From: Candidatus Heimdallarchaeota archaeon LC_3
Lineage (GTDB): Archaea; Asgardarchaeota; Heimdallarchaeia; Hodarchaeales; LC-3
Reading direction: 5' to 3'
DNA length: 17,594 bases
Assembly (NCBI GenBank): GCA_001940645.1
Contig: MDVS01000081.1
Location: forward strand, 1-17,594
Shown here in pieces: positions 1-8,830 of this stretch; the first letter of the stretch is position 1; every line of letters starts with the position of its first letter. A program made the translations under genes and the position numbers. A model generated the notes under the pieces. It was not told the DNA's origin, did not search any database, and saw nothing but the letters and a program-made list of their open reading frames with translations.

Positions 1-339
1 AAAAAAACGAAAATTACTCGATGCTCTTGGAATATCAACAGTCCTAGCTAAAGATACAGGTTTACCATTATCAATTGATTCTGCTGAAGCAAACTTTTCG
101 AGATCCCGTTCTATGAATTCTGATATTTTCAATAATATTTTCGATCTTTCTAGAGCAGGTGTAACTGACCATTCTTGGAATGCTTTCTCAGCTGCTTGAA
201 CAGCTTGATTAACATCATTTATATGTGAATCAGGGATTAAAGAATAAATTTCACCAGTTGCGGGATTAAAATTATCAAGATAATTATTATCTATTGGTGC
301 TCCTAGTTTACCGTCAATGTAATTTTCGATTTTTTGCAT
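1..339 (-). CDS. Aldehyde dehydrogenase, N-terminal part (cut by window edge)
   Basis: Reverse-strand translation from the ATG at 339 gives 113 residues with no stop before the window edge. It starts MQKIENYIDGKLGAP and has the ALDH N-terminal landmarks: FNPATGEIYS at about residues 25-34, a helix with AVQAAEKAFQEW, and DNGKP followed by DIPRASSNFRFF near the cut end. These match NAD(P)-dependent ALDH-superfamily enzymes, especially the semialdehyde/betaine-aldehyde group. The nucleophile Cys and general-base Glu lie outside the window, so substrate class cannot be read directly. A GGGTGG Shine-Dalgarno sits 5 bases upstream of the ATG. The gene follows the SDR gene by 20 bases on the same strand, so the two are probably co-transcribed. 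The pairing suggests oxidation of an aldehyde or semialdehyde in a catabolic route; an aminomuconate-type route is possible but is inference. Confidence 0.88.
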   Translation of the reverse strand, partial: MQKIENYIDGKLGAPIDNNYLDNFNPATGEIYSLIPDSHINDVNQAVQAAEKAFQEWSVTPALERSKILLKISEFIERDLEKFASAESIDNGKPVSLARTVDIPRASSNFRFF

Positions 340-359
340 TGTTCCACCCGATTAAAGAA

Positions 360-1148
360 TTATAATACTTTAAGTCTACCACCATCAATAGGCAGATTTA
401 TCCCCGAAATATAACTTGCACTTTCCGATGCTAAAAAAGCAACTGCATAAGCTATTTCTTCAGCTTCTCCAAATCGACCGGCTGGAATGTCTTTTAACAT
501 ATCATTTGTAACTTCTTCTATTGATTTATTTTGTTTTTTTGCCCGACTTTTCAGAATTGAATCTAATCGCTGAGTTTTAGTTGATCCTGGAAGAATATTG
601 TTAACTGTTATTCCAAATTTTCCTACTTCACTAGCTAGGGTTTTTGACCAATTAGCTACTGCTCCACGAATTGTATTAGATACCCCTAATCCTATAATTG
701 GTTGTTTAACTGAGGTAGATATAATATTTATGATTCTCCCAAATTTTTTTTCTTTCATGCTAGGCAAAACAGCCTGTGTTAAGATTTGGTTCATAATAAG
801 ATGCTGATTGAATGCCAACAAGAAATCTTCTACTTTAGATTCTGTTACTGGTCCAGCTGGAGGACCACCAGTATTATTGATTAAAATATCAATAGATTTG
901 TTATTAGAAATGTAATTTGCTATTAGTTCCTTTATAAAAGTAGGTTTGCTAAAATCAGCGGTAACAAATTTATGAATTTGATTATCAGGTCTGGGAAGTT
1001 TATCTTTAATTTCTGATAGTTTTTCTTGATTTCTAGCAATTAATGTTACCGTCGCTCCTTGTTGTGCTAATTCTAGTGCAACTGCTAAACCAATTCCTTG
1101 GGTACTACCCGCCACAAGAGCATGTTTACCATTCAATGATAATTCCAT
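360..1148 (-). CDS. Atypical short-chain dehydrogenase/reductase (SDR)
   Basis: Rossmann-fold SDR of 262 residues. The cofactor loop GSTQGIG is at residues 14-20 and NNTGG replaces the usual NNAGG. The C-terminal PAGRFGEAEEIAYAVAFLAS and ISGINLPIDGG segments are classical SDR. The catalytic region is not classical: where YxxxK is expected, followed by a helix ending in a KTLASE-type motif, the sequence reads SNTIR, so the Tyr and Lys appear replaced by Ser and Arg. This resembles a known SDR subgroup lacking the classical Tyr (the BKR-like SDRs), so the reaction is uncertain. I chose the ATG at 1148 over the GTG at 1157 because GGGTGA sits 5 bases before this ATG and overlaps the GTG, and because the family N-terminus starts here. 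It is the first gene of an operon with the downstream ALDH, 20 bases away. Confidence 0.9.
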   Translation of the reverse strand: MELSLNGKHALVAGSTQGIGLAVALELAQQGATVTLIARNQEKLSEIKDKLPRPDNQIHKFVTADFSKPTFIKELIANYISNNKSIDILINNTGGPPAGPVTESKVEDFLLAFNQHLIMNQILTQAVLPSMKEKKFGRIINIISTSVKQPIIGLGVSNTIRGAVANWSKTLASEVGKFGITVNNILPGSTKTQRLDSILKSRAKKQNKSIEEVTNDMLKDIPAGRFGEAEEIAYAVAFLASESASYISGINLPIDGGRLKVL

Positions 1149-1420
1149 ACGATTCACCCATATAACTTTAATGTTGGAAAAAAAAATCTTTCATTAAATT
1201 TGTTCCAATTCATCTTATTAATCTCGAGTTGGGTAAAAAAAATTGCGTAACTCAAGTATTTTATCCTAACATGTATTTGAGATATGAAGTTATAGCTCTT
1301 TCAACTCAAAAAATAACTACCTAATTCATCTTTGTTAGTTCTGATCAATTTAAGAAAGAGTTTTAGGACAAATTAAACTTCTTTTGACGTTTAACAACGA
1401 AAAATAAATGAGGAAACCAA
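1149..1420. promoter_or_regulatory. Divergent intergenic region with an imperfect dyad
   Basis: These 272 bases separate the leftward SDR/ALDH operon from the rightward surface-protein gene and must hold both promoters. I see no unambiguous TATA box. An imperfect dyad (11-base arms at 1226-1236 and 1243-1253, 8 of 11 positions complementary, separated by six A) could be an operator. TGAGG at 1409-1413 is the Shine-Dalgarno for the ATG at 1421. No small gene is evident. Confidence 0.3.
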
Positions 1421-4246
1421 ATGAATAAAAAACCATTAATGATGATATTTTCATTAGTCTTTTTAGTTTCAGTATTTGCTGTGGGCATGCAATCAGGTGT
1501 TACAGCGACAACAGAAACAGTTTATCAGACTATTGAAATGCCCCTATCTAACAATCCACTGTATTCAACTAATTCACTTGAAAATAGTGGTGGGTCAAGT
1601 TGCACAGCAAGTTCAACCTATCCGAGTTTTTCGTTAAATCCCAATCCTCCAGATCAATTCGAATTACAAGCTTCTATTGGATACATGGCCTTTGATGGGT
1701 TTATAAACGAATCTGACAGCACTTTTGTGCCTTTTATCCGAGATCCATCGAACTTATCAATAATTTTTCCTCAAGAAGATGGAGAATTTGGTCAATCCCC
1801 CAATATGGTTGAATCATCAGGCGTTTTTCAAGACCGTCCACCAAATTGGGTAAATGTTACAGCTGTTTATCCTCAGGGAACACCTAATCCCTTAACTACT
1901 CCTGTAGCTCCTAACTATCTACAAGAATTTTTTCAATTTGAGAAGATAATAGATCTAACCAGTCAATTAGATTACCCCTTGGTCGTAGCTGAACTTCATT
2001 GGATGGATTGTAATGCAATTTTTGATTCAAACTTAGTAATAGACGGATTTTTCAATGAAACAAACCAGTTTAACCCAATAAAAGTAAATGATACTACTTC
2101 AAAGTATATAGACTTCTCAGATACTGATGGACGACCAGCACTATTATTCCCAACTGAAAATTGGTATGATATGCCACAATTGAACTTTAATGTAACTGGA
2201 GTTTGGAATCTTTCCGATTATGATGTATTAAAGACACTTGACGAAAATGTTCTTGATCCATCAAATATGCTTCTTTCATGGACACTAGCTCCTGACGGTA
2301 GATCACCAGAATTAGTTGAACTAAAACAAATAATATCTAATTCAACAGATTTAGTCGCTTCTGTTTCTATAACATTCAAAAATGATTGTTCCTGTGAACG
2401 ATGGTATTACGTAGAAGAAAATCATGGTGATTCATTTTTTACCACACAAATTGCTAGTGAAGGAGCAATTAATTTCACAGAATATGATTTTGGTTTCTAT
2501 GAAGACTATGGTTATACCATCGGATCCAATCATCCATGGAAACGCTGGTTAAAAGCCGTTTATCTTGTCAGTGATGTCAATCAAAACATTCCCCCCCAGG
2601 ATCCTCAAACAGTTAAAAATTACTTTAATTGGTATGACCAATTTGAAAACATAGCCTATCTGCTCCCAAGGGTTAATGGAACACATTTAACCTCAGGGAC
2701 TCAGATCGTATTAGTTGTTGTAGAAGAATTCTGTCCCCCAGCTCCTGAAGGATGTTGGTTTCCTTACGTTTTAGAAACCTTCAAAGATACTGCTGGATTG
2801 GAAAACCAAATATATCCTGTATTTGAACTTGGACAACCTTTAATTCGCTTAAATGATTATGGCTGGTATATGCCTTTTAACCATGAAGTGCTCGGAGTCT
2901 ATAACTATTCAGAATTTGATTTCTCTAAAGATCCAATTGAAGATCAATTTGCCTATAACTATTTAGATTGGTTTGATGGAGCAGATAATAAAATCTGGTT
3001 ATGGAATGATAACGGAATTTGGGAACAAACTAGATTAGTAATAGTAATGGTGGATCGTAATTGTCCATGTGAAGAAGGTAGAGTTATTGCTGGATTAGAT
3101 GGATTGTTTGATACTTTAAACAATAAAATTGAGATACACGCATCAGGAGATGTTCTTGATCTTAATTTCTTGTTCAACAGTGGTGAAGATAACAATCCCT
3201 CTTTCTTGTTTGAAGAATTTTTTCCAGGTGAAGTACCCCAATGGGATCTAGGTGGTCCAAGAGAAATAATTTGGCTTGGAGTATATGTTAATAGCACCTA
3301 CAATTTCAATATCCTTTCGAATGATCAAACAGCAACTAACTATTATCAATCATTTGATCAATCCACGAATAAGATGCAATTAAATGGAATTCCTGGTGAT
3401 TCGAATGCTTTACTTCTAGTAGCAGAACTAGTTTGGAAATGTGGTTGCTTCCCGGGTGAATCAGAAATGGGAGTTTCAGTTTTCTTTAACGAAATGACTA
3501 ATACAGAAATGTTTGTCTATGCTAGTGGTAGTGTAGTAAACTTACCAAATGGTAGACCAGAAAAAATACACTTCTTTTATGGTATGGGCCCCGGTGGTGA
3601 TCGAGAACCTGATAACGCAGATATCTTAGGAGTATTTGTTAATGCAACCTATAATTTTGATGTAGATTGGTTTTCTCAAGGAGATAATTTAAATTTATTA
3701 CAATCCTATGATGAAACTAGTCACCAAATCATTTTGACAAACGCTCCAGGAGATAATGTTGAATTATTGATTGTTATGAAGCTTTTCTGGTACTGTGAAG
3801 ATGCTTGCGTTAATAATAAAGCTCCATTATTAGTCAGTCATTCTGCTGATCAGGTGGTTTATACTCCAGTTGATGATACCTATGTCCTTAGATTGAAATT
3901 CGAGGACGATGCAAATAACAATCATAGTAATTGGAAAGTCTGGATGGGTGACAAATTCCTTGAGGGAACTTGGACAGGATACAGTGTCGTAATCGAAATT
4001 AAATTTAGTGACTACTTTGATATTGTTGAAGGATTAGATGTTACAGTTGAAGTTGATGTATTGGATGATTGTGGAGCAAAAGGTGGGTATAATCTCTATG
4101 TAAAATTCACGGATAACCCAACAACGACAACAACAACAGACGATGATTCAAGTAGCAAACCCATTACTACTTCTCCAGGATTCGAATTATTTGCTATTCT
4201 CTTAGGATTAGCAGTAATCGGCATCATAGTTAGAAGAAGAAACTAA
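1421..4246 (+). CDS. Large secreted surface protein with six Cys-containing repeats and a PGF-type C-terminal anchor
   Basis: Extracellular protein of 941 residues. Residues 1-30 form a signal peptide (Lys-rich start, hydrophobic core, likely cleavage after GVTA). The tail is a Thr/Asp/Ser-rich stalk (about 899-918), then PGFELF, a hydrophobic segment and RRRN at the end, as in archaeosortase-processed PGF-CTERM-type proteins. By eye the body holds six degenerate repeats. Each has a GVY-N-tYnF strand, an nYyqsFD segment, and a hydrophobic strand ending in cysteine at residues 197, 323/325, 438/445, 548/550, 674/676 and 792/796, spaced 110-126 residues apart. After the last repeat there is a beta-rich, Ig-like stretch (about 800-895). 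At least 14 N-x-S/T sequons suggest heavy N-glycosylation. TGAGG lies 7 bases before the ATG. I recognise no named domain. Possible roles are adhesion, cell-surface coat or binding; none is shown by the sequence. Confidence 0.85.
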   Translation: MNKKPLMMIFSLVFLVSVFAVGMQSGVTATTETVYQTIEMPLSNNPLYSTNSLENSGGSSCTASSTYPSFSLNPNPPDQFELQASIGYMAFDGFINESDSTFVPFIRDPSNLSIIFPQEDGEFGQSPNMVESSGVFQDRPPNWVNVTAVYPQGTPNPLTTPVAPNYLQEFFQFEKIIDLTSQLDYPLVVAELHWMDCNAIFDSNLVIDGFFNETNQFNPIKVNDTTSKYIDFSDTDGRPALLFPTENWYDMPQLNFNVTGVWNLSDYDVLKTLDENVLDPSNMLLSWTLAPDGRSPELVELKQIISNSTDLVASVSITFKNDCSCERWYYVEENHGDSFFTTQIASEGAINFTEYDFGFYEDYGYTIGSNHPWKRWLKAVYLVSDVNQNIPPQDPQTVKNYFNWYDQFENIAYLLPRVNGTHLTSGTQIVLVVVEEFCPPAPEGCWFPYVLETFKDTAGLENQIYPVFELGQPLIRLNDYGWYMPFNHEVLGVYNYSEFDFSKDPIEDQFAYNYLDWFDGADNKIWLWNDNGIWEQTRLVIVMVDRNCPCEEGRVIAGLDGLFDTLNNKIEIHASGDVLDLNFLFNSGEDNNPSFLFEEFFPGEVPQWDLGGPREIIWLGVYVNSTYNFNILSNDQTATNYYQSFDQSTNKMQLNGIPGDSNALLLVAELVWKCGCFPGESEMGVSVFFNEMTNTEMFVYASGSVVNLPNGRPEKIHFFYGMGPGGDREPDNADILGVFVNATYNFDVDWFSQGDNLNLLQSYDETSHQIILTNAPGDNVELLIVMKLFWYCEDACVNNKAPLLVSHSADQVVYTPVDDTYVLRLKFEDDANNNHSNWKVWMGDKFLEGTWTGYSVVIEIKFSDYFDIVEGLDVTVEVDVLDDCGAKGGYNLYVKFTDNPTTTTTTDDDSSSKPITTSPGFELFAILLGLAVIGIIVRRRN

Positions 4247-4249
4247 ATC

Positions 4250-4273
4250 TTTTTCTACCTACTTTTTTTCTTT
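4250..4273 (+). terminator. Oligo-T tract terminator after the surface-protein gene
   Basis: Directly after the TAA at 4244-4246 there are runs of five T (4250-4254) and seven T (4263-4269), then three more T. Another T7 follows at 4301-4307. Archaeal RNA polymerase terminates at such U-tracts without needing a hairpin. A stop here would separate the surface-protein gene from the DUF3179 gene 98 bases downstream. Confidence 0.45.
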
Positions 4274-4344
4274 AAAATAATCTTATAATTTTACTAATTC
4301 TTTTTTTAGAAATATTTTTTCCTAAGCATCATTAACTTTAATTT

Positions 4345-5517
4345 ATGATTTATACTCCTCTAACTATCTTCGCTATACTTATTGCGTGGTCAGGTTTTTT
4401 TTTTAAAACGCAATTTCCCTTTTATAGAACAAAAAGTACGTTTATAGTTTTTATCAAGCAAAATAGCTTTTATTTAATAGTCATTGCGTGGATCATATTT
4501 ATAATTGACCTTTTAATAAATCAAAATATTTTATCAGTCGAAACATTTAGTCTAATTCTTCTACCAACTATTAGTGCAATTTTTTTCAGATTTTTCATTT
4601 TTTATAACAGATATTATGCTAATTTAATTCCCTTGGCACTAATAACCAAAGAAATGGAAAAATTAACCTCAGATGAACCTGAAATGGTTTTAATCAAATT
4701 CGAAACAGAAAATCACATTTATCCGATAGCATACTTACGAATTAATGATATAATATACAAGAAAAAGCAGGGAAAAATCCCTGATTATTCGTTAACATTT
4801 TGTGTCCTATGTAATACGGCACATGCCTATGAATTACCACTTATAGGAGAAAAGCAAATAGAAATTAGCTCAAATAATGGAACAATTTTGAATGGGAACA
4901 AAATACTGGCTGATAGACAAGGTAAATACATTTGGCAACAATTTACAGGTAAAGGGTTAAATCAAAAAACAAAAAATCATCCATTAAAAGAAATCATTAT
5001 AAATAGAGGAATATGGGAAAAATTTAGAAAAGAATATCCAGCAGGATTAATTTACAAAGGAAAAAGACCTCTTCTAAGTAGATTCTTCTTTAATCAGCTT
5101 GCTAATATTATGAAGAACAACGAAGCGTTCTCATTTTCGAGTGGAAGGAAAGATAAACGATTGAAAAGAAAAGAATTAGTTGTAGGAATTGAAATTAATG
5201 GGAAAAGTAAGGCTTATCCAATAAAAATATTTGAAAGTGAAAAAACAGAGTTAATTCAGGATAAAATAAGTGGAATACCAATAACACTGATCCATAGAAG
5301 TGAATCAACATACGTATATGAGGGAGATGGGTTTAGATTACAAGATACCGAGATAACAAAAGGAGATAAGAAATGGAATATAACAGGAAAAGCACTAGGG
5401 AATCATGACAATTTAACTAGTATTAACATTATCGACATAGCATACTGGTATATGTGGGCGAAATTTAATCCCGAAACAGAAATTTATGAAACTAAAAGAA
5501 TCTCAATGGACAATTAA
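4345..5517 (+). CDS. Membrane-anchored DUF3179 domain protein
   Basis: Protein of 390 residues. The N-terminus has three hydrophobic segments (about 3-20, 41-60 and 66-87), so it is anchored in the membrane. The soluble part matches DUF3179: a YPIAYLRIND strand (about 126-135), the hallmark TFCVLCNTAHAYE at 151-163 with Cys153 and Cys156, and a second half with GKSKAYPIKIFESE followed by a GIPITLIH strand. DUF3179 has no established function. The paired cysteines in the signature could bind metal or be redox-active, which is inference. Most family members I know carry a simple signal peptide, so the three-helix anchor is notable. No clear Shine-Dalgarno precedes the ATG. The TAA abuts the stop of the opposing small gene with no base between. 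Confidence 0.75.
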   Translation: MIYTPLTIFAILIAWSGFFFKTQFPFYRTKSTFIVFIKQNSFYLIVIAWIIFIIDLLINQNILSVETFSLILLPTISAIFFRFFIFYNRYYANLIPLALITKEMEKLTSDEPEMVLIKFETENHIYPIAYLRINDIIYKKKQGKIPDYSLTFCVLCNTAHAYELPLIGEKQIEISSNNGTILNGNKILADRQGKYIWQQFTGKGLNQKTKNHPLKEIIINRGIWEKFRKEYPAGLIYKGKRPLLSRFFFNQLANIMKNNEAFSFSSGRKDKRLKRKELVVGIEINGKSKAYPIKIFESEKTELIQDKISGIPITLIHRSESTYVYEGDGFRLQDTEITKGDKKWNITGKALGNHDNLTSINIIDIAYWYMWAKFNPETEIYETKRISMDN

Positions 5518-5892
5518 TCATTTGAATAACCATTCATCTAACAAATATTGATTGTGCAATGAAAAAACTTCTACTAACTTCTGATATAAAAGATTAGTAA
5601 CTGGTAATCCTTTTTTTGGTATTGTTTTGAGACGCTCCAGTATAATTTCGTCCTGAATCTTTATAAAAGATTGGGAATTTATACCATCTATCATTTCTTT
5701 TTCATTGAACCTTAACAATTCACGAACATATTCATTAATTATTTTCTGTGAATTTCTCACCCAATTAATAATTTCTTTATCAGGTTTCTTCTTCAAATTA
5801 CCCTGATAACTTCCGTAAACACTCATCGTAAATGATCTTAATATTTGATAACTTTTTCTTGATAAATGATCAATATTAGGAAATTCAGACAT
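5518..5892 (-). CDS. Small helical protein of unknown function
   Basis: An ORF of 124 residues, mostly predicted helical by eye and rich in Lys, Glu, Asn and Ile. It has no signal peptide, no membrane segment and no motif I recognise. GTGAGG lies 4 bases before the ATG at 5892, which supports translation. The gene lies 208 bases downstream of the DUF499 ATPase gene on the same strand, so it could be read with that module or from its own promoter in the gap. Its TGA (5518-5520) touches the TAA (5515-5517) of the convergent DUF3179 gene, so any terminator for either gene must lie within the other's coding sequence. It could be an orphan or an accessory factor of the methyltransferase/ATPase pair; neither is shown. 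Confidence 0.6.
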   Translation of the reverse strand: MSEFPNIDHLSRKSYQILRSFTMSVYGSYQGNLKKKPDKEIINWVRNSQKIINEYVRELLRFNEKEMIDGINSQSFIKIQDEIILERLKTIPKKGLPVTNLLYQKLVEVFSLHNQYLLDEWLFK

Positions 5893-6100
5893 TGGGCCTC
5901 ACTGATATTTTTGATTTGTAAAATGGCTGTTCAAGTCGATTGGGATTTAATTTTAATCTAATAAATCAAGCTCACAAGATTTTTATTTCTAGGACGCTGT
6001 TATTGACAGAATAATTGAAATAACTTTTTACTAAGGTATTCTATTTAATGTTTAAATATTATTCAGAATTGCTAGGTTAGTATATTTATTTGTAAGAATA
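5893..6100. other. Intergenic region downstream of the DUF499 ATPase gene
   Basis: Very AT-rich spacer of 208 bases. It must hold the end of the DUF499 transcript and possibly a promoter for the 124-residue gene. I see no strong hairpin, long T-tract on the relevant strand, or small gene with a ribosome binding site. Confidence 0.3.
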
Positions 6101-8710
6101 TTAATCAAATTCTTCTTTTGTTATGGTTGCACCTAATTGTGTTAAAGTTTCCTTAATCATGGTAGTTATCATCTTTTTATTTACTCCCTTATTTGATTTT
6201 ATATCAAATTCTATATTTACATTAATTAGATCTTCATCAGAGAGAAAACTAAGCTGAAAGCTATCAGTAATAGATCGTAAATCTTTAATATTAATATTTT
6301 CTGCACGTATTGAATAATTAAAAAGTAGTTTTTCTTTAATGGGCTTCTTTTTAATATTCTGAGATTTTGTTGTCATGTTTTTAGTAATTTTTTGAATATA
6401 ATCTGGATTTATTAAAAATTCTTTATCTGAAAACGTGATAGATTTTAAATTTATGTTTTCTTTAATTTTCAAACTAGAACTCAGAAGTGAACCATCTTTA
6501 AAATTACCTAAACCGAATAAACCCTCTTTAATGCCAAATTGAATTGTTTTTTTTAATATAGAGTTCGATTCAATCATGAACAGATCGGATGATTTTAATA
6601 AATAATTTAAAATCTCTTTGGTTTGAATTTTGTCATGATTCTCAAGAAACTTAACGAGAATTACCCTGGGGTGGATATTGTTAAGAATTATTTCTTTTTC
6701 GATAAGAGATTGTCTGCACCATTCTGATAAAGTTACTTCCGAATTGCTAGGGTAACCCAAATCAATTCTTTTTTCACCAATGATTACAGTATTGTACATA
6801 GATAATATTTTATATTTAATATCTTTTTTGACTGTATCTAAACGAGTTTCTAACGTGTCAAAATTTGTTTCATCTTTCATGATGAAATATTGATAATAAT
6901 TGTTCTTTATATCAGTAATTGCAAGCAAATTCTGAACGAGGTCAAGACATTTATTGTAATCAGTCAAGTTAGGAGAATTCAGAATAATTGTATTTTTATA
7001 TAATCTAAATGAACTATTAATCTTTTCAATCCATCTTTTTGCTTTCTCTAAGGTTATATTTGGATGTAAAAGAACAAGTTTTAATCGAGTATTATCGGGA
7101 ATTTCGTTTGAATTTTGAGGCCAAATAATACTTAAAAGACTATTATCCACTCTTTCTGATATTAAATCTTTTAATACAGAAAAAGATTCTTTTTTATAAC
7201 CATCTTTTATATCTGAAATTATTTTTGTAATGTTAGGTTTATTAGAGAAAAAATTAAGATTGTTAGATCTATTAGAATACCACAAAAAACTATGTAGTTG
7301 ATCTATTGCTTCATTTATCAGTTTTGAATGAATTTCATCTGTTAACAAAAGATTTACGATGTTTTCATTACTGATACCATTAAATGGATTAGAAGAAAAT
7401 GAATGAAAAAAAATTGTTTTCGATATTTTCTCATATAAACTCAAATATGTCTCTTTGAGGTCATCCAGTTTGATTATTTTATTACGAATATTTTCAATAT
7501 CAGAGTAAATAATTTTGTCATATTCTTGACCAATATGTTTTAAAAACTCTTCTCTAATCAATGTATTACTGTAATTAATATCAGAGGGTAAAATAATCTC
7601 AGTATCAATATTATTGTTATTTAAATCAGAAAGAAGATAATAAATGAATCTTAAAACCCCACGTATTCCTTGAAATGTATTGAAAGATCCCCATTGGTTT
7701 ATTAAAGTTGTTATTAGAAAAGGATGAAATGGATAAGATAATTCAAATAACGATTCCAAATTTATTCCTTGAAATTCATCAAGATACTTATTTGGATATT
7801 TATTTGTACCAAAATTTCTCATTATTATAGATTTTTTGATTCTTTTCTTTTCCACTAACCGAAAAAATCTTTTTTGAATTATTGAGAAAATATCTAATTT
7901 AGAGACTGGTGTTTCAATTGTTTCTATTCTACCAAGTACTTTTGTGAATTTTTTTAATAATTTCCAGCTTTCCGAAGAAAAAATTTCTTCTTCGAGATCA
8001 GGGACTGCTAAGAAAACTAATCCTTGGGATAATGATGATACTATTTCCATTAATTCTTGCAAAAAAGATAATGTTTGAGCACCTAAATCAGAATTAATGA
8101 CAGGAACTCCTTGGGCTTTGGTAATATACTCAAGAATCTCATCAAACAATAAAGTGAAAGGTTGTTGTTTTTCTAAAAATGTTTTTAAAAGAATTTTTCC
8201 GGGAGAAATTTGATTTCGATCATTCTCCTCAAAAATCTTAAAACCTTCCTCGCCACTCAATTGAAATGCTATTTCTCCCCAAAGAGTTTTTATTTGATTA
8301 TTACTCCTCTCATGTCCTGTTAAAGGATTAATATGAGTTCCAACAATTGATCCTATTTTGATTTTTTCAGGTTTTTTTATGCTAGATATTCTCTTATCAG
8401 AAAAATTAGTTTCTTTTATGAAATGATAAATTGTAATTAAAGTATGGGTTTTTCCTCCTCCAAATGGAGTTTTAATTGAATAAATTGAGCTTCCTTCCCC
8501 ACTCCTTAACTTTTTACCAATACTTACTAACAACGAATATAATTTTGATGTTAAATAAGTTCTTTGGAAAAATTTATTTGAATTACTATAATTCTCAGGA
8601 CCTTTACCCGAGATGACATCTTCTAGATCAAGAACAAATTCAGATTCATCAAAATTATTATTTATTACATTCTGATCAAGAATAACGACTTTTGACCAAC
8701 TAGACAACAA
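6101..8710 (-). CDS. DUF499-family P-loop ATPase, partner of the DUF1156 methyltransferase
   Basis: ATPase of 869 residues. The N-terminus (LSSWSKVV, then EFVLDLEDVISGKGPENY and FFQRTYLT) follows the DUF499 pattern closely. Walker A TPFGGGKTH is at residues 81-89 and Walker B TLLFDE at 186-191, so it should hydrolyse ATP. The rest is a long mixed helical body and a C-terminal alpha/beta domain ending ETLTQLGATITKEEFD, so the protein appears complete though on the short side for the family. The start is TTG at 8710: GGTG sits 5 bases upstream, no ATG is near, and the family N-terminus requires it. It lies 120 bases downstream of the DUF1156 gene on the same strand. DUF499 and DUF1156 proteins recur together in defence islands and resemble the large-ATPase-plus-methyltransferase logic of BREX. 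A role in DNA modification-based phage resistance is inference. Confidence 0.85.
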   Translation of the reverse strand: MLSSWSKVVILDQNVINNNFDESEFVLDLEDVISGKGPENYSNSNKFFQRTYLTSKLYSLLVSIGKKLRSGEGSSIYSIKTPFGGGKTHTLITIYHFIKETNFSDKRISSIKKPEKIKIGSIVGTHINPLTGHERSNNQIKTLWGEIAFQLSGEEGFKIFEENDRNQISPGKILLKTFLEKQQPFTLLFDEILEYITKAQGVPVINSDLGAQTLSFLQELMEIVSSLSQGLVFLAVPDLEEEIFSSESWKLLKKFTKVLGRIETIETPVSKLDIFSIIQKRFFRLVEKKRIKKSIIMRNFGTNKYPNKYLDEFQGINLESLFELSYPFHPFLITTLINQWGSFNTFQGIRGVLRFIYYLLSDLNNNNIDTEIILPSDINYSNTLIREEFLKHIGQEYDKIIYSDIENIRNKIIKLDDLKETYLSLYEKISKTIFFHSFSSNPFNGISNENIVNLLLTDEIHSKLINEAIDQLHSFLWYSNRSNNLNFFSNKPNITKIISDIKDGYKKESFSVLKDLISERVDNSLLSIIWPQNSNEIPDNTRLKLVLLHPNITLEKAKRWIEKINSSFRLYKNTIILNSPNLTDYNKCLDLVQNLLAITDIKNNYYQYFIMKDETNFDTLETRLDTVKKDIKYKILSMYNTVIIGEKRIDLGYPSNSEVTLSEWCRQSLIEKEIILNNIHPRVILVKFLENHDKIQTKEILNYLLKSSDLFMIESNSILKKTIQFGIKEGLFGLGNFKDGSLLSSSLKIKENINLKSITFSDKEFLINPDYIQKITKNMTTKSQNIKKKPIKEKLLFNYSIRAENINIKDLRSITDSFQLSFLSDEDLINVNIEFDIKSNKGVNKKMITTMIKETLTQLGATITKEEFD

Positions 8711-8830
8711 CTATGCACCACTATAATTAATTATTTGATTTCCTATGAAGAAAAAATACCCTTTCAGTAAAAAACAAATAGTGAACAGTGATTTTTTCTA
8801 AATATTACATAAATTCTCTACTGAATTTGA

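Noticed and set aside
2959..3297. Antisense frame of 112 residues inside the surface-protein gene
   Set aside because: The sense frame has clear signal peptide, repeats and anchor. The antisense product has no recognisable motif or Shine-Dalgarno.
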